Positions 46,808-55,491 of a stretch of DNA of 64,000 bases are shown piece by piece. The DNA is from Verrucomicrobiota bacterium (GTDB lineage: Bacteria > Verrucomicrobiota > Verrucomicrobiia > Opitutales > Opitutaceae), in assembly GCA_016222805.1 (NCBI GenBank), contig JACRQG010000016.1, positions 1 to 64,000 of the forward strand. The letters run 5' to 3'. Numbering within the stretch: position 1 is the stretch's first letter; every line of letters begins with the position of its first letter. The translations under genes and the position numbers were made by a program. Below the pieces are notes generated by a model, which made no database searches, was not told the origin of the DNA, and saw nothing but the letters and a program-made list of their open reading frames with translations.

Positions 46808-47086
46808 TAAAGGTGAGTTGTTGACCCAGACAGGATTAACCAATGATGCAATTTCCCTACGAAATCAAGGCAGGAGGCAAAGGGTCCCACCGCTGACCGA
46901 ACCGGGAAACCACCTGATCGGTATCACTTGAGTCTTCTGTAGCAACAAAAAACTTCCGTATCCGGTAGGCCCTTCCCCACTTCCCACGTAGGATCAGTCG
47001 CTGCAGGACTTAGGCCGCAACCCGAAACTTCGACCAACAGGCTCGCCTTTTGCCTGCCCGCACCCAGCATCCCGCCCTGTTTTCTC

Positions 47087-49075
47087 ATGCCCCTTCAGCA
47101 ACTGACTGATGACCAGATCGCAACCTGGACTCGCGCACAGAAGGACCGGTGGTGGCTCGAAAACGTTTATCGAGGGGATGTGCCCCAACTGACGTTTCGG
47201 TCGGGTCTGACCGGGTTTATCCTGGGAGGGATCCTGTCGGCCACCGCCCTTTACATAGGTGGGAAAACGGGGATCTCCATCGGTGTCGGCCTGACTTCTG
47301 TCATCCTGGCCTTTGCGGTCTACCGTCTCCTGGCCAAGAGCGGCATCATCTCGGACTTCACCATCCTGGAGAACAACTGTACCCAGTCCATTGCCACAGC
47401 CGCGGGATACATGATTACCCCGCTGATTTCCAGCATGGCGGCGTACATGCTGGTGACTGGACGAATCGTGCCCTGGTGGCAAATCGTGATCTGGAATATC
47501 GTCATCGCTACCCTGGGGGTGCTGGTCGCGTTTCCGATGAAGCGGCGCTTCATCAACGAGGACCAACTGCCCTTCCCGGAAGGGCGCGCCTGCGGTGTCG
47601 TGCTCGATGCGCTCTACACGGGTCGGGCGGAGGCCGGGATGTTCAAGGCCCGCCTCCTGGCCATCACCGGCGTCGGCACCGGGTTTTATCAGCTCCTGGT
47701 CAGCGATGGCTGGATGCGGCTGCTCCAGTTCAATATCCTCCGCATGGACCGCTGGGCTGGGCTCAAGGAGCCCTGGCACCTGAGTGAGCGCCTCGATACC
47801 TACTACTACGCGTTGGCGGCCAAAGCACACTGGTGGACCCCGAAAATTCTGGGCACGGACATCCGCCAACTTGGTCTGCGCCTGACCCTCGACGCGGCGA
47901 TGCTCGGCGTCGGCGGGCTGATGGGCATCCGGGTGGCGACCAGTTGTGTCCTGGGGGCTTTCATCAACTTTGCCGTTCTTGCCCCGATCATGATCCAACG
48001 GGGGGACATCAAGGCGTACACCGCTCCCAGTGGCGCGACGATCGCCATCTCCCGGGCTGAGATCGTCAACCAATGGGCATTGTGGTGGGGCGTCACCATG
48101 ATGGTTGTGGGCTCAATGGTCAGCCTCCTGGCGAAGCCCGATCTGTTCACCAACGCGCTCAAGTCCCTGCGCCGGCGCAGCCCGGCTGCCGACGCCGGCG
48201 ACGATCCGCTCCGTCAGATTGAGCTCCCACTCTGGATGTCGTTTGTCGGCGTGCCGGTATTCAGCGTTTTGGGGGCGTGGGTGACCCACCAGTTCTTCGG
48301 GGTCCCGTGGTTGCTCGCGTTCATCTCCCTGCCGCTGATTTTCGTCCTGACGATTATCTGCACGAATTCGATGGCGCTGACTTCGTGGACGCCAACCGGA
48401 TCCCTCTCGAAGATCACCCAGTTCACCATGGGGGCCATCGATCGTTCGAATCCCGCGAGCAATCTCATTCCCGCCGGGATGACCGCCGAAATTTCCTCCA
48501 ACGCGGCAAACCTGCTTTCCGATATCAAACCCGGCTACATGCTCGGGGCCAAACCCCGGCAGCAAGCCATCGGCCACATCATCGGGGTCATCGCCGGATC
48601 CATTGCCGCCACCCCCCTGTTCTACCTGCTGTTCCTTCCTCCCGACAAGAACGGTGTCCGTTCGGTCTCCACGCTCGTCTCCGATCAGTTTGCCATGCCG
48701 GCGGCGCTGCAATGGAAGGGTGTGGCGGATCTCATTGCCAAGGGCTTCAACAATCTGCCTCCCTCCGCCGTAATCTCGATGGTGGTCGCCGCCGTGGCCG
48801 CCGTCGTGTTCGAAGTCCTGCGCCTGCGGACCAAGGGGCGGTTCCCCATCTCCGCGGTCTCGGTCGGGCTGGGCGTCGTGCTGCCACCGGAATCCTGTTT
48901 TGCGATGTGGGTGGGGGCCCTGATTTTCTGGTGGCACGCGCGCAAGAACCCAGCGCCAGGTTCCAAGGCTCACGAGTTGTGGGTGGAGGGCTGCGAGCCG
49001 ATTTGTGCAGGCCTGATCTCTGGGGCCGCCCTTGTCGGCATCGGCAACGCCATCGTCAACGTCCTGGTGGGCTGA
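47087..49075 (+). CDS. OPT-family oligopeptide/metal-chelate transporter
   Basis: 662 residues with about 14-16 hydrophobic segments across the inner membrane. Family signatures include F-I-L-G-G-I-L near the N-terminus, the E-N-N-C-T-Q-S-I-A-T-A-A-G-Y-M segment, and F-P-E-G-R-A-C. The loop N-S-M-A-L-T-S-W-T-P-T-G lies in the middle, and G-L-G-V-V-L-P-P-E-S-C near the C-terminus. OPT carriers import small peptides or metal complexes with protons. Prokaryotic members often have unknown substrates. The gene is monocistronic with a 279-base upstream region that shows no clear riboswitch. The ATG follows a T-T-T-T-C-T-C stretch. Confidence 0.88.
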   Translation: MPLQQLTDDQIATWTRAQKDRWWLENVYRGDVPQLTFRSGLTGFILGGILSATALYIGGKTGISIGVGLTSVILAFAVYRLLAKSGIISDFTILENNCTQSIATAAGYMITPLISSMAAYMLVTGRIVPWWQIVIWNIVIATLGVLVAFPMKRRFINEDQLPFPEGRACGVVLDALYTGRAEAGMFKARLLAITGVGTGFYQLLVSDGWMRLLQFNILRMDRWAGLKEPWHLSERLDTYYYALAAKAHWWTPKILGTDIRQLGLRLTLDAAMLGVGGLMGIRVATSCVLGAFINFAVLAPIMIQRGDIKAYTAPSGATIAISRAEIVNQWALWWGVTMMVVGSMVSLLAKPDLFTNALKSLRRRSPAADAGDDPLRQIELPLWMSFVGVPVFSVLGAWVTHQFFGVPWLLAFISLPLIFVLTIICTNSMALTSWTPTGSLSKITQFTMGAIDRSNPASNLIPAGMTAEISSNAANLLSDIKPGYMLGAKPRQQAIGHIIGVIAGSIAATPLFYLLFLPPDKNGVRSVSTLVSDQFAMPAALQWKGVADLIAKGFNNLPPSAVISMVVAAVAAVVFEVLRLRTKGRFPISAVSVGLGVVLPPESCFAMWVGALIFWWHARKNPAPGSKAHELWVEGCEPICAGLISGAALVGIGNAIVNVLVG

Positions 49076-49094
49076 GGCCCGAGCGCGACCGCTC

Positions 49095-49544
49095 CTACGT
49101 CAACCTCGACTGCACGAGGCGGCTCACCGCACCAAAGTCGATTAGCCCCGCATCCGGACGCTGTTTCAGCGCCGCAATGACGCGTCCGAGGTCCTTCCTG
49201 GTCTGCGCGCCGGTTTCCTGGATCGCTGCGACTACCAGCGCCTCCAGTTGCGCCGCGTCGAGGCCCTTTGGCAGGTAGCGCTCCAGGATTCGAATCTCCG
49301 TCTCATTGGCCGAGACGAGATCTGCCCGCCCTCCCCGCTCGAAATCCGCGCGCGCATCGGCGAGATTCTTCACGGCCTTGCGCAGGGTGGTCACCACCAG
49401 CCCATCATCGATCTCCCGGTTGAGGTCGATCGCCGCCCGCTTGATCGCGGCATCCGCCGTGCGCAGGGTCGTCGTGGTTGCCGCATCGCGGGCCTTCATC
49501 GCCGCGACGATGTCAGCCCGGAGAGTCTCGTGAAGGGTGGCCAT
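49095..49544 (-). CDS. yqeY: GatB/YqeY-domain protein
   Basis: 149 residues, the usual YqeY size. YqeY corresponds to the tRNA-binding tail domain of GatB, expressed alone. Motifs match the family: L-R-A-D-I-V-A-A-M-K-A-R-D near the start, E-T-E-I-R-I-L-E-R-Y-L-P in the middle and a C-terminal D-L-G-R-V-I-A-A-L-K. It probably aids tRNA-dependent amidation or binds tRNA; its cellular role is not settled. The gene converges on the OPT gene with 19 bases between them and is divergent from the DUF2237 gene. Confidence 0.9.
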   Translation of the reverse strand: MATLHETLRADIVAAMKARDAATTTTLRTADAAIKRAAIDLNREIDDGLVVTTLRKAVKNLADARADFERGGRADLVSANETEIRILERYLPKGLDAAQLEALVVAAIQETGAQTRKDLGRVIAALKQRPDAGLIDFGAVSRLVQSRLT

Positions 49545-49597
49545 GGCGCAAAGTCTAGTCGTGCATCGCCGGGCGCAACTGTGATTTCCTGCGCCGC

Positions 49598-49969
49598 ATG
49601 ACGCCGCTGCCCTCCCTCAATGTGCTTGGTGGTCCGCTCAAGCCCTGTTCGACCGAGCCGATGACCGGCTACTTCCGCAACGGCCGATGCGACACCTGCG
49701 CGGAGGACGGCGGCTGCCACACGGTCTGCGTGGAGGTGACGGAGGATTTTCTCGCGGCCAGCCGCGCCACCGGAAACGACCTTTCCACGCCGCGCCCAGA
49801 GTACGGTTTTCCCGGCCTGCGCCCGGGAGATCGCTGGTGTGTCTGCGCCGCACGCTGGCTCGAAGCGGTTGCCCTGGGCTCACCCGCACCGGTGGTCCTG
49901 GCGGCGACGCACCAACGCACCCTTCAAATCGTACCGATGGAACTGCTGCAGGCGCACGCCACCGCCTGA
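49598..49969 (+). CDS. DUF2237 family protein
   Basis: 123 residues, soluble. Typical DUF2237 landmarks are N-V-L-G-G-P-L-K-P-C-S-T near the start, T-G-Y-F-R-N-G-R-C-D-T, H-T-V-C-V-E-V-T, G-N-D-L-S-T-P-R-P-E-Y-G-F-P-G-L and G-D-R-W-C-V-C-A-A-R-W. Six Cys are spread over these blocks and could bind a metal or form a redox site, but function is unknown. The family is widespread and its members are often near stress or repair genes; here the ada/alkA-ogt pair follows 95 bases downstream on the same strand. Confidence 0.88.
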   Translation: MTPLPSLNVLGGPLKPCSTEPMTGYFRNGRCDTCAEDGGCHTVCVEVTEDFLAASRATGNDLSTPRPEYGFPGLRPGDRWCVCAARWLEAVALGSPAPVVLAATHQRTLQIVPMELLQAHATA

Positions 49970-50063
49970 GGGCGCTCCGGCGCTTTCCCCCGCCGATCCC
50001 GGATCGGAATTGCACCGGAGTAATCCGGAGGCAAACCGCGCGCGACAGGTGTATGCTCCCGTC

Positions 50064-51488
50064 ATGAGACTTTCCCACGCCGCCATGTACGCCCGTATCC
50101 TCGAGGAGGACGCGAGCTGCAACGGGCGGTTCTTCACCGGTGTCCTGACCACGGGCATCTACTGTCTTCCCGCGTGCAAGGCGCGCAAGCCGCGCCCGGA
50201 AAATGTCCGCTTCTTCCCCAGCTGCGAGGCGGCCCGAAAGGCCGGTTTGCGCCCGTGTCGCAAGTGCCATCCCGATGATTTCGCCCGCGGCGCTGATCCT
50301 ATCCTGGCCAACATCGAGGCGCTCGTGGCCGAGATCCGCTCCCGGCCAACCGCCTTCCCTGATGTCCGTGCCATCGTGAGGCGATCCGGATTCGGCTCCA
50401 CTCGCCTCTTCGAGCTTTTCCGCCTGCATTACCACCTGACACCGGCGGACCTCCTGGGACGCGCTCGTCTCGCGATCGCCCGCCAGCTGCTCCTGGCCAC
50501 CGACGCCGGTTTGCTGGACGTGGCGCAGTCCGCCGGATTCGAGTCGGCCTCGGTGTTTCACGATAGCTTCCGTCGGCAGCACGGGCTCACCCCTGGCGCC
50601 TATCGGGACCTCCGCACCGCCCGGTCCTTCGCGCTGCACCTGCCACCCGGGTTCCCACTCCCCTACCTGCGGCGACTGCTCGCTCGTGATCCCTTCAGCT
50701 TGTCCGAGCGTTTCCACGGCGACGACTTCACCTGCATTGTTCTCCACCAGGGTCGGCCCGCCCGACTGCAGCTTCGCCTGGCTCCCGGCATCCTCCACGT
50801 CTACGCCGACGGCGTTTCCGCCGACATCGCGCATGCCCGAGTGGCGGCACTGGTCGGATTGGAGCAGGACGCCGACGCCTTTTCGCGTCTCGCGCGAAAA
50901 CTCGGCCTGGCCCGCCTGGTGGCAGGTCGGGAGGGCCTCCGCGTCCCGCAGGTCTCCTCCGTGTTCGAAGGCGTTCTCTGGTCGATCCTCGGCCAGCAGA
51001 TCAATTTCCGCTTCGCCTGTCAGCTACGACGACGCCTCACCGAACTCGCCGGCACGCAAGTTGCCCCTGAGCTCTTCGCGCCGCCGACTCCCGAGGCCGT
51101 CGCCTCTCTGGATCCCGCGAAACTTCTCCCGCTCCAATTCTCCCGCCAGAAAGCCGACTACCTCGTCACGACGGCGCGGCTGATCGCGGAAGGTCGCCTC
51201 GATCTCGAGGCCCTCAAGGCGATGTCCGCGACCCGCGTGGAGCGGACGCTGCTGGCGATCCGCGGCCTCGGCCCGTGGTCGGTCAACTACGTCATGATGC
51301 GCGCGCTGGGCTTCGGGGACTGCGTGCCACTGGGCGACACCGGGGTTTCCAGTGGCCTGCAGACGCTCCTCCAACTCGAGGAGCGGCCGGACATGGATGC
51401 CACGCGCCGACTGATGGCCGTCTTCTCGCCTTTCCGCAGCCTGGCCACGGCACACCTCTGGCAAATCAACCAACCCATTCCCTCATGA
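50064..51488 (+). CDS. Ada-type regulator fused to AlkA-type DNA-3-methyladenine glycosylase
   Basis: 474 residues. Domain order: Ada metal-binding domain (1-75) with Cys pairs in Y-C-L-P-A-C and R-P-C-R-K-C that can accept a methyl group from phosphotriesters; an AraC-type helix-turn-helix (about 85-180, D-V-A-Q-S-A-G-F-E-S, then H-G-L-T-P-G-A-Y); an AlkA_N beta domain (about 190-290); and the HhH-GPD glycosylase with G-V-L-W-S-I-L-G-Q-Q, I-R-G-L-G-P-W-S and catalytic Asp in V-P-L-G-D-T-G. The protein should sense methyl damage, activate repair genes and excise alkylated purines. The start is ATG at 50064. Its stop overlaps the ogt start in an ATGA junction. Confidence 0.92.
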   Translation: MRLSHAAMYARILEEDASCNGRFFTGVLTTGIYCLPACKARKPRPENVRFFPSCEAARKAGLRPCRKCHPDDFARGADPILANIEALVAEIRSRPTAFPDVRAIVRRSGFGSTRLFELFRLHYHLTPADLLGRARLAIARQLLLATDAGLLDVAQSAGFESASVFHDSFRRQHGLTPGAYRDLRTARSFALHLPPGFPLPYLRRLLARDPFSLSERFHGDDFTCIVLHQGRPARLQLRLAPGILHVYADGVSADIAHARVAALVGLEQDADAFSRLARKLGLARLVAGREGLRVPQVSSVFEGVLWSILGQQINFRFACQLRRRLTELAGTQVAPELFAPPTPEAVASLDPAKLLPLQFSRQKADYLVTTARLIAEGRLDLEALKAMSATRVERTLLAIRGLGPWSVNYVMMRALGFGDCVPLGDTGVSSGLQTLLQLEERPDMDATRRLMAVFSPFRSLATAHLWQINQPIPS

Positions 51489-51985
51489 GTCTCTCCTTCG
51501 ACACCTTCCCGACTTCCTTCGGACCATTCTCCGTCGCCGTGGATCGAACCGGCGCGGTGGCGGCAGCGGCATTCGGCGGCCTGGATCGCCTGCGGTCGCG
51601 GGTGACCGCGGACACTTTCGTGGCCGATCCCGGCCACACCCGCGAAGCCCGCGAGCAGTTGCTGGCTTACTTCGCCGGTACGCGCCGGAACTTCACCCTC
51701 CGTCTGGCACCGCAGGGAACCGTCTTTCAGCAGCGGGTTTGGGCCGCCTTGCGCGCAATTCCCACCGGCGAGACACGCACCTACGGCGAACTGGCGACCG
51801 AGCTCGGTTCGCCGCGCTCCGCCCGGGCCGTTGGGCGCGCCAACGCCACCAACCCGATCTGCGTCATTGTCCCCTGCCATCGGGTAATCGGGGCGGACGG
51901 CTCCCTGACCGGCTTTGCCTTCGGGGAGGACCTGAAACGACGCCTGCTGGAGTTGGAACGGCCGTCCGCCGTCGCGTGCGCCTGA
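51485..51985 (+). CDS. ogt: Methylated-DNA-protein-cysteine S-methyltransferase (O6-alkylguanine transferase)
   Basis: 166 residues. It transfers the alkyl group from O6-methylguanine to its own Cys, in the motif I-V-P-C-H-R-V-I-G. The helix-turn-helix segment with R-A-V-G-R-A-N-A-T-N-P holds the arginine finger and precedes the active site. The N-terminal domain is short, as in Ogt. Translation is coupled to the ada/alkA fusion through a four-base ATGA overlap, so together they form a two-gene adaptive response operon. The gene converges on trpF with 22 bases between stops. Confidence 0.94.
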   Translation: MSLSFDTFPTSFGPFSVAVDRTGAVAAAAFGGLDRLRSRVTADTFVADPGHTREAREQLLAYFAGTRRNFTLRLAPQGTVFQQRVWAALRAIPTGETRTYGELATELGSPRSARAVGRANATNPICVIVPCHRVIGADGSLTGFAFGEDLKRRLLELERPSAVACA

Positions 51986-52007
51986 TTTCTTGCGACCGCT
52001 TCCTCGC

Positions 52008-52667
52008 TCAGCGGCCGCGGGCGGCCGCCTCTCGCAACGCCGCCGCCAACTCGCGGAGCTTGGCGGCGTCCTTGATGCCCGGCGAGGCCTCCACCCCGCT
52101 GTTGACGTCGACGAACCGCGCCCCGCTCACCGCCAGGGCCTCTCCGATGTTCCCGGGGGCCAGGCCGCCCGCGAGGATCCAGACCTGTTCCGGAAACGCC
52201 GCCCGGTGGCGGGCGAATTTCTCCCAGTCGCCCGGACGCCCGGATCCTCCGAATCCGCCGGCATGAAATGTATCCAGCAGGATGTGCCTCGCGTGCCGAC
52301 GCACGTCATCCGGCACATCCTCCGCCGGCGGCAGCTTTGGCGCGAGCCAGAGCCGATCCGGGCCGATTCGTTCGGACCAGCCACCGAGCCGGGCGAGGTC
52401 CCCCTCGAGGCGGAAGTGCACCTGGATGAAGTCAAATCCCGCCTCCAGCATCCGATCGAGGTCATCACCGGTGGGCTCGACGCAAACGGCAACCCGTCGT
52501 CGCTCCGGCAGGCGCGCTGCCATCCCCCGATACTGTGCCAGCGAAACCGCCCTCGGAGAGCCGGGATAGAGGATGAAGCCCAGATAGTCCGCCCCGGCCT
52601 GGTCCGCCAGTTCGGCATCGATCAAGGTGGTCAGGCCGCAGACCTTCAGCCGCACTCCTTCGATCAT
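52008..52667 (-). CDS. trpF: Phosphoribosylanthranilate isomerase
   Basis: 219 residues. TrpF catalyses the Amadori rearrangement in tryptophan synthesis, in a (beta/alpha)8 barrel. The general base Cys is in L-K-V-C-G-L-T near residue 9; the acid Asp is in I-L-L-D-T-F-H-A; phosphate-binding ends are I-L-A-G-G-L-A-P-G-N and V-D-V-N-S-G-V-E. ATG at 52667 is chosen because it places the Cys as in the family. It lies 23 bases after the DegT aminotransferase stop, at the end of the hemC-hemD-degT run; no other trp gene is present. Confidence 0.95.
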   Translation of the reverse strand: MIEGVRLKVCGLTTLIDAELADQAGADYLGFILYPGSPRAVSLAQYRGMAARLPERRRVAVCVEPTGDDLDRMLEAGFDFIQVHFRLEGDLARLGGWSERIGPDRLWLAPKLPPAEDVPDDVRRHARHILLDTFHAGGFGGSGRPGDWEKFARHRAAFPEQVWILAGGLAPGNIGEALAVSGARFVDVNSGVEASPGIKDAAKLRELAAALREAAARGR

Positions 52668-52690
52668 GGGCGGGAAATGCGGTCGGACGG

Positions 52691-53785
52691 TCAGAATGAA
52701 TTTACCGACGCGATCACGTGGTCGACCTGCGCGTCGGTGAGTTCCGGGAAGATTGGCAAACTCAGGCAGTTCGCCGCCGCGGCTTCCGCGATCGGATAGG
52801 AACCGGGACCGCGGCCGAGCCCGGCGTAGCACTTCTGCAGGTGCAGGGGCACGGGATAGATCAAGTCGGTGCCCACCTCGCAGCGCGCCAGGTGTTCACG
52901 CAGCGCATCGCGCCGCGGATGCCGCAAGGTGAACTGATGAAAGACCGACTGCCCGTAGTCCGGCTGGTCCGGCAAACGGACGTTCGTCAGCCTGATCTCC
53001 GCCAGATAGCGCCCGGCGATCTGCCGGCGGCGCGCGTTCCATCCGGTGAGATGCGGCAGCTTCACCGTCAGCAACGCCCCCTGGAATCCATCCATGCGGA
53101 AATTGCCGCCGATGATGTCATGATAGTAGCGGCGGTCGGAACCATGGACGCGGATGTGCCTCGCCCGGGTCTGCACCTCCTCATTTCGGGAGACGAAGGC
53201 GCCACCTTCACCGCACCCTCCGAGGTTCTTCGTCGGGTAGAAGCTGAAGGTCCCGCAATCGCCGATCAGGCCCACCGGCGTGCTGCGGTACTGTGCTCCG
53301 ACCGCCTGCGCGCAGTCCTCGATCACGAACAATCCGTGCCGACGCGCGACCGTCATGATCTCGTCCATGCGCGCCGGTTGGCCGAAAAGGTGCACGACGA
53401 TGATCGCCTTCGTCCGCTCCGTCACGGCGGCCGCCACCTTCTCCGGATCCAGATTGAACGTCCCCTCCTCGATGTCCGCAAACACGGGCGTCGCGCCGAC
53501 GTAACTCACGCCCCACGCCGAGGAGATGAACGTGAAGGGCGTGGTGATGACTTCATCTCCCGGGCCAAGGCCGGCAATCATGCAGGCAACGTGGAGCGGC
53601 GACGTACCGCTGTTCATTCCCAAGACCCGCGGATACCCGAGCAGGGCGCCAAAGCCCCGCTCGAACTCCTCGACGTCCTTCCCGAGGCAGAAACGGGTCG
53701 CATCGTACGTGGCGGCCAAGGCCGCCAGCGCGGGCTCGCGCAGGGCCCGGTGCTGCAGGGAGAGATCCAGGAATGGAACCTTCAT
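52691..53785 (-). CDS. DegT/DnrJ/EryC1/StrS-family PLP aminotransferase
   Basis: 364 residues. This is an aspartate-aminotransferase-fold enzyme that usually aminates keto-sugars for lipopolysaccharide or antibiotic sugars. PLP-binding Lys186 is in F-Y-P-T-K-N-L-G-G, and Asp157 of V-I-E-D-C-A-Q would pair with the pyridine ring. The segment C-G-E-G-G-A-F after the Lys is a family hallmark. The gene is unusual in its context: its start overlaps the hemD stop (ATGA) and trpF follows. No sugar-biosynthesis gene is nearby, so the substrate cannot be inferred. Confidence 0.9.
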   Translation of the reverse strand: MKVPFLDLSLQHRALREPALAALAATYDATRFCLGKDVEEFERGFGALLGYPRVLGMNSGTSPLHVACMIAGLGPGDEVITTPFTFISSAWGVSYVGATPVFADIEEGTFNLDPEKVAAAVTERTKAIIVVHLFGQPARMDEIMTVARRHGLFVIEDCAQAVGAQYRSTPVGLIGDCGTFSFYPTKNLGGCGEGGAFVSRNEEVQTRARHIRVHGSDRRYYHDIIGGNFRMDGFQGALLTVKLPHLTGWNARRRQIAGRYLAEIRLTNVRLPDQPDYGQSVFHQFTLRHPRRDALREHLARCEVGTDLIYPVPLHLQKCYAGLGRGPGSYPIAEAAAANCLSLPIFPELTDAQVDHVIASVNSF

Positions 53786-54573
53786 TGGGTCAGCCGTCCC
53801 ACCAGAGCCTCGATGAGGCTGTCAATGCCCGGGGTCTTGGCCTCGAAGTCGACGGGCATCCCGGCCTTGCGCATCGTCTCGCTGGTCTGAGGACCGATAC
53901 TTCCCGCCAGCGGCCGGCGGGCGCTTTTCGCCAACTGCAACGCGGCAGCCTGGTCCACAAACGACTGCACGGAGGAGGAACTGGCAAAGAGGATGGCATC
54001 CGCCCCGCGCGCGCGAAAATCGGCGGCCACCGGATCGGCCGCGAGATCAGTCTTCTCCGTCTGGTACACCTGCAGCCGATCCACGATTGCCCGGGCGGCC
54101 TCAAGCTTCGTCACCAGCACTTCGCGGTTGAGGTTGCCGGTGACGACGAGAATCTTGGAACTGTCGAGGCTGCCCATCGCCACCAGCGCATCTGCCAGGG
54201 CGTCCGCCGTCGCCACCTCCGGCTGGCACTCGACCTTGATGTGCTCCCGCCGAATTGCCGCGGCCGTGGTTTCTCCCACCGCCGCAAACCGCAGGAGCCC
54301 GAGCGCACGAATGTCATCGAAGAGGCGGTAGAACTCCTCAAAGAAGAACCGCACCCCGTTGACGCTGGTGAAGACGATCCAATCGTAGCTCCCGAGTTCG
54401 GCAACGACATCGGCCAGAGTCTCGGCATCCACCGCCTTGCGCACGGCAATCAGGGGGAGTTCCAGCACCTCGGCTCCGTACGCCGCGAGCTTGGCGCTGA
54501 GGTCCGACGCCTGATCACGCGACCGTGTGATCGCCACGCGCCGGCCGCGAAGGCAACCGGGTGCGGGGTTCAC
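53782..54573 (-). CDS. hemD: Uroporphyrinogen-III synthase
   Basis: 263 residues. HemD closes hydroxymethylbilane to uroporphyrinogen III while flipping ring D. Sequence conservation is weak in this family, but typical features are present: R-V-A-I-T-R-S-R-D-Q-A near the start, V-F-T-S-V-N-G-V-R-F-F near residue 85, A-V-G-E-T-T-A, and the late S-S-S-S-V-Q-S-F and S-I-G-P-Q-T-S-E-T. A GTG start at 54573 overlaps the hemC stop (GTGA) and leads straight into the fold. It overlaps the DegT gene by four bases at the other end. Confidence 0.9.
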   Translation of the reverse strand: MNPAPGCLRGRRVAITRSRDQASDLSAKLAAYGAEVLELPLIAVRKAVDAETLADVVAELGSYDWIVFTSVNGVRFFFEEFYRLFDDIRALGLLRFAAVGETTAAAIRREHIKVECQPEVATADALADALVAMGSLDSSKILVVTGNLNREVLVTKLEAARAIVDRLQVYQTEKTDLAADPVAADFRARGADAILFASSSSVQSFVDQAAALQLAKSARRPLAGSIGPQTSETMRKAGMPVDFEAKTPGIDSLIEALVGRLTQ

Positions 54574-55427
54574 GGCAACAGCCCCCAGCCCCGCAACAGC
54601 CGCGCCGCCGTATCCGCCGGCGCGGCAAAATCGGCGGGGGACAGCGTCGCCTGACGCGGTCCGCCCACCTCGTGGAAGACATGCAACACGTCCCCGCTGA
54701 CGTGGGCGGCAAACGCCGTGTGGCATCCACCCCCAAGGGCCGTCTGGAAGGCTCGCTCCATGGTCACGGCCCGCATCGTCGCCGCGTCAAACACCGCCCC
54801 AAACTTGGCCGCGTCGGCCTCGCGACACTGCACCGCAATCGCCCCCTGCCCGACGGCGGGCACCATCTGGTCGAAAGCCAGCGGGGCGAAATCCACGCCC
54901 GGCCACGTTTCGATGCCCAGGCGTTTCAGCCCCGCAGCGGCGAGGATCGTACCATCCGCCACATGCAGTTCGCCGATCTTCCGCAGCCGTGTATCCACGT
55001 TGCCACGGATCTCGGTGAACTCCACCGCCGGGAAGATGCGCTGCACCTGCAGTCGGCGCCGCGGGCTTCCCGTGGCGATCAGTCGGGGAAGTTCCAGCCC
55101 CTGACGAAGGACCAACACGTCCCGGGTGTCAGCCCGCGGCATATACCCGCCAATGGCGAGGCCGGCGGGCATGTCTCCCGGCAGGTCCTTGGTGCTGTGC
55201 ACCGCGACATCCGCCTCTCCGCGGAGCAACGCCGCCTCGAGTTCGCTCGTGAACAGCCCTTTTCCACCACGCTTCTCCAGCGACCATTCCGTCTGTCGAT
55301 CGCCGGTGGTGACAATCCGAAGGAGCTCAGTCTCGACGCCCAGGTGCGTGCGGAGGTGGGCTGCCACCATCTCGGTCTGGGCCAGAGCGAGGGGACTCTT
55401 GCGGGTCGCGAGGACGAGTTTCGACAT
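54570..55427 (-). CDS. hemC: Porphobilinogen deaminase (hydroxymethylbilane synthase)
   Basis: 285 residues, shorter than E. coli HemC (about 313), with the C-terminal domain trimmed. Motifs: T-R-K-S-P-L-A-L-A-Q-T at the start, T-G-D-R, H-S-T-K-D-L-P, R-G-N-V-D-T-R-L-R-K and the dipyrromethane-binding Cys in G-G-G-C-H-T-A-F. The usual P-I near that Cys is replaced by A-F, a local variation. It feeds HemD through a four-base overlap. Directly upstream is a terminator-like hairpin whose T-tract ends at the ATG, so expression from the ilv genes may be limited. Confidence 0.95.
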   Translation of the reverse strand: MSKLVLATRKSPLALAQTEMVAAHLRTHLGVETELLRIVTTGDRQTEWSLEKRGGKGLFTSELEAALLRGEADVAVHSTKDLPGDMPAGLAIGGYMPRADTRDVLVLRQGLELPRLIATGSPRRRLQVQRIFPAVEFTEIRGNVDTRLRKIGELHVADGTILAAAGLKRLGIETWPGVDFAPLAFDQMVPAVGQGAIAVQCREADAAKFGAVFDAATMRAVTMERAFQTALGGGCHTAFAAHVSGDVLHVFHEVGGPRQATLSPADFAAPADTAARLLRGWGLLP

Positions 55428-55469
55428 GGGAAAAGGAAAGGGCGCAGAGACCGAAACTCTCCGCGCCCT
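55428..55469 (-). terminator. Terminator-like hairpin between ilvC and hemC
   Basis: On the minus strand a stem of 7 bp, one A-C mismatch and 4 bp (55463-55469 and 55458-55461 with 55439-55445 and 55447-55450) is followed by T-T-T-C-C-T-T-T-T-C-C-C that runs right to the hemC ATG. It is placed as the ilvC terminator and may act as an attenuator for hemC. Confidence 0.75.
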
Positions 55470-55491
55470 CTCACCGCCAGGTGGCGGGAGA

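Noticed and set aside
46844-47086. Regulatory RNA upstream of the OPT transporter
   Set aside because: No conserved riboswitch core or stable stem visible; only AT-richer sequence.
49081-49094. Small hairpin after the OPT gene
   Set aside because: Only a 5-bp stem without a T-tract; too weak to call a terminator.
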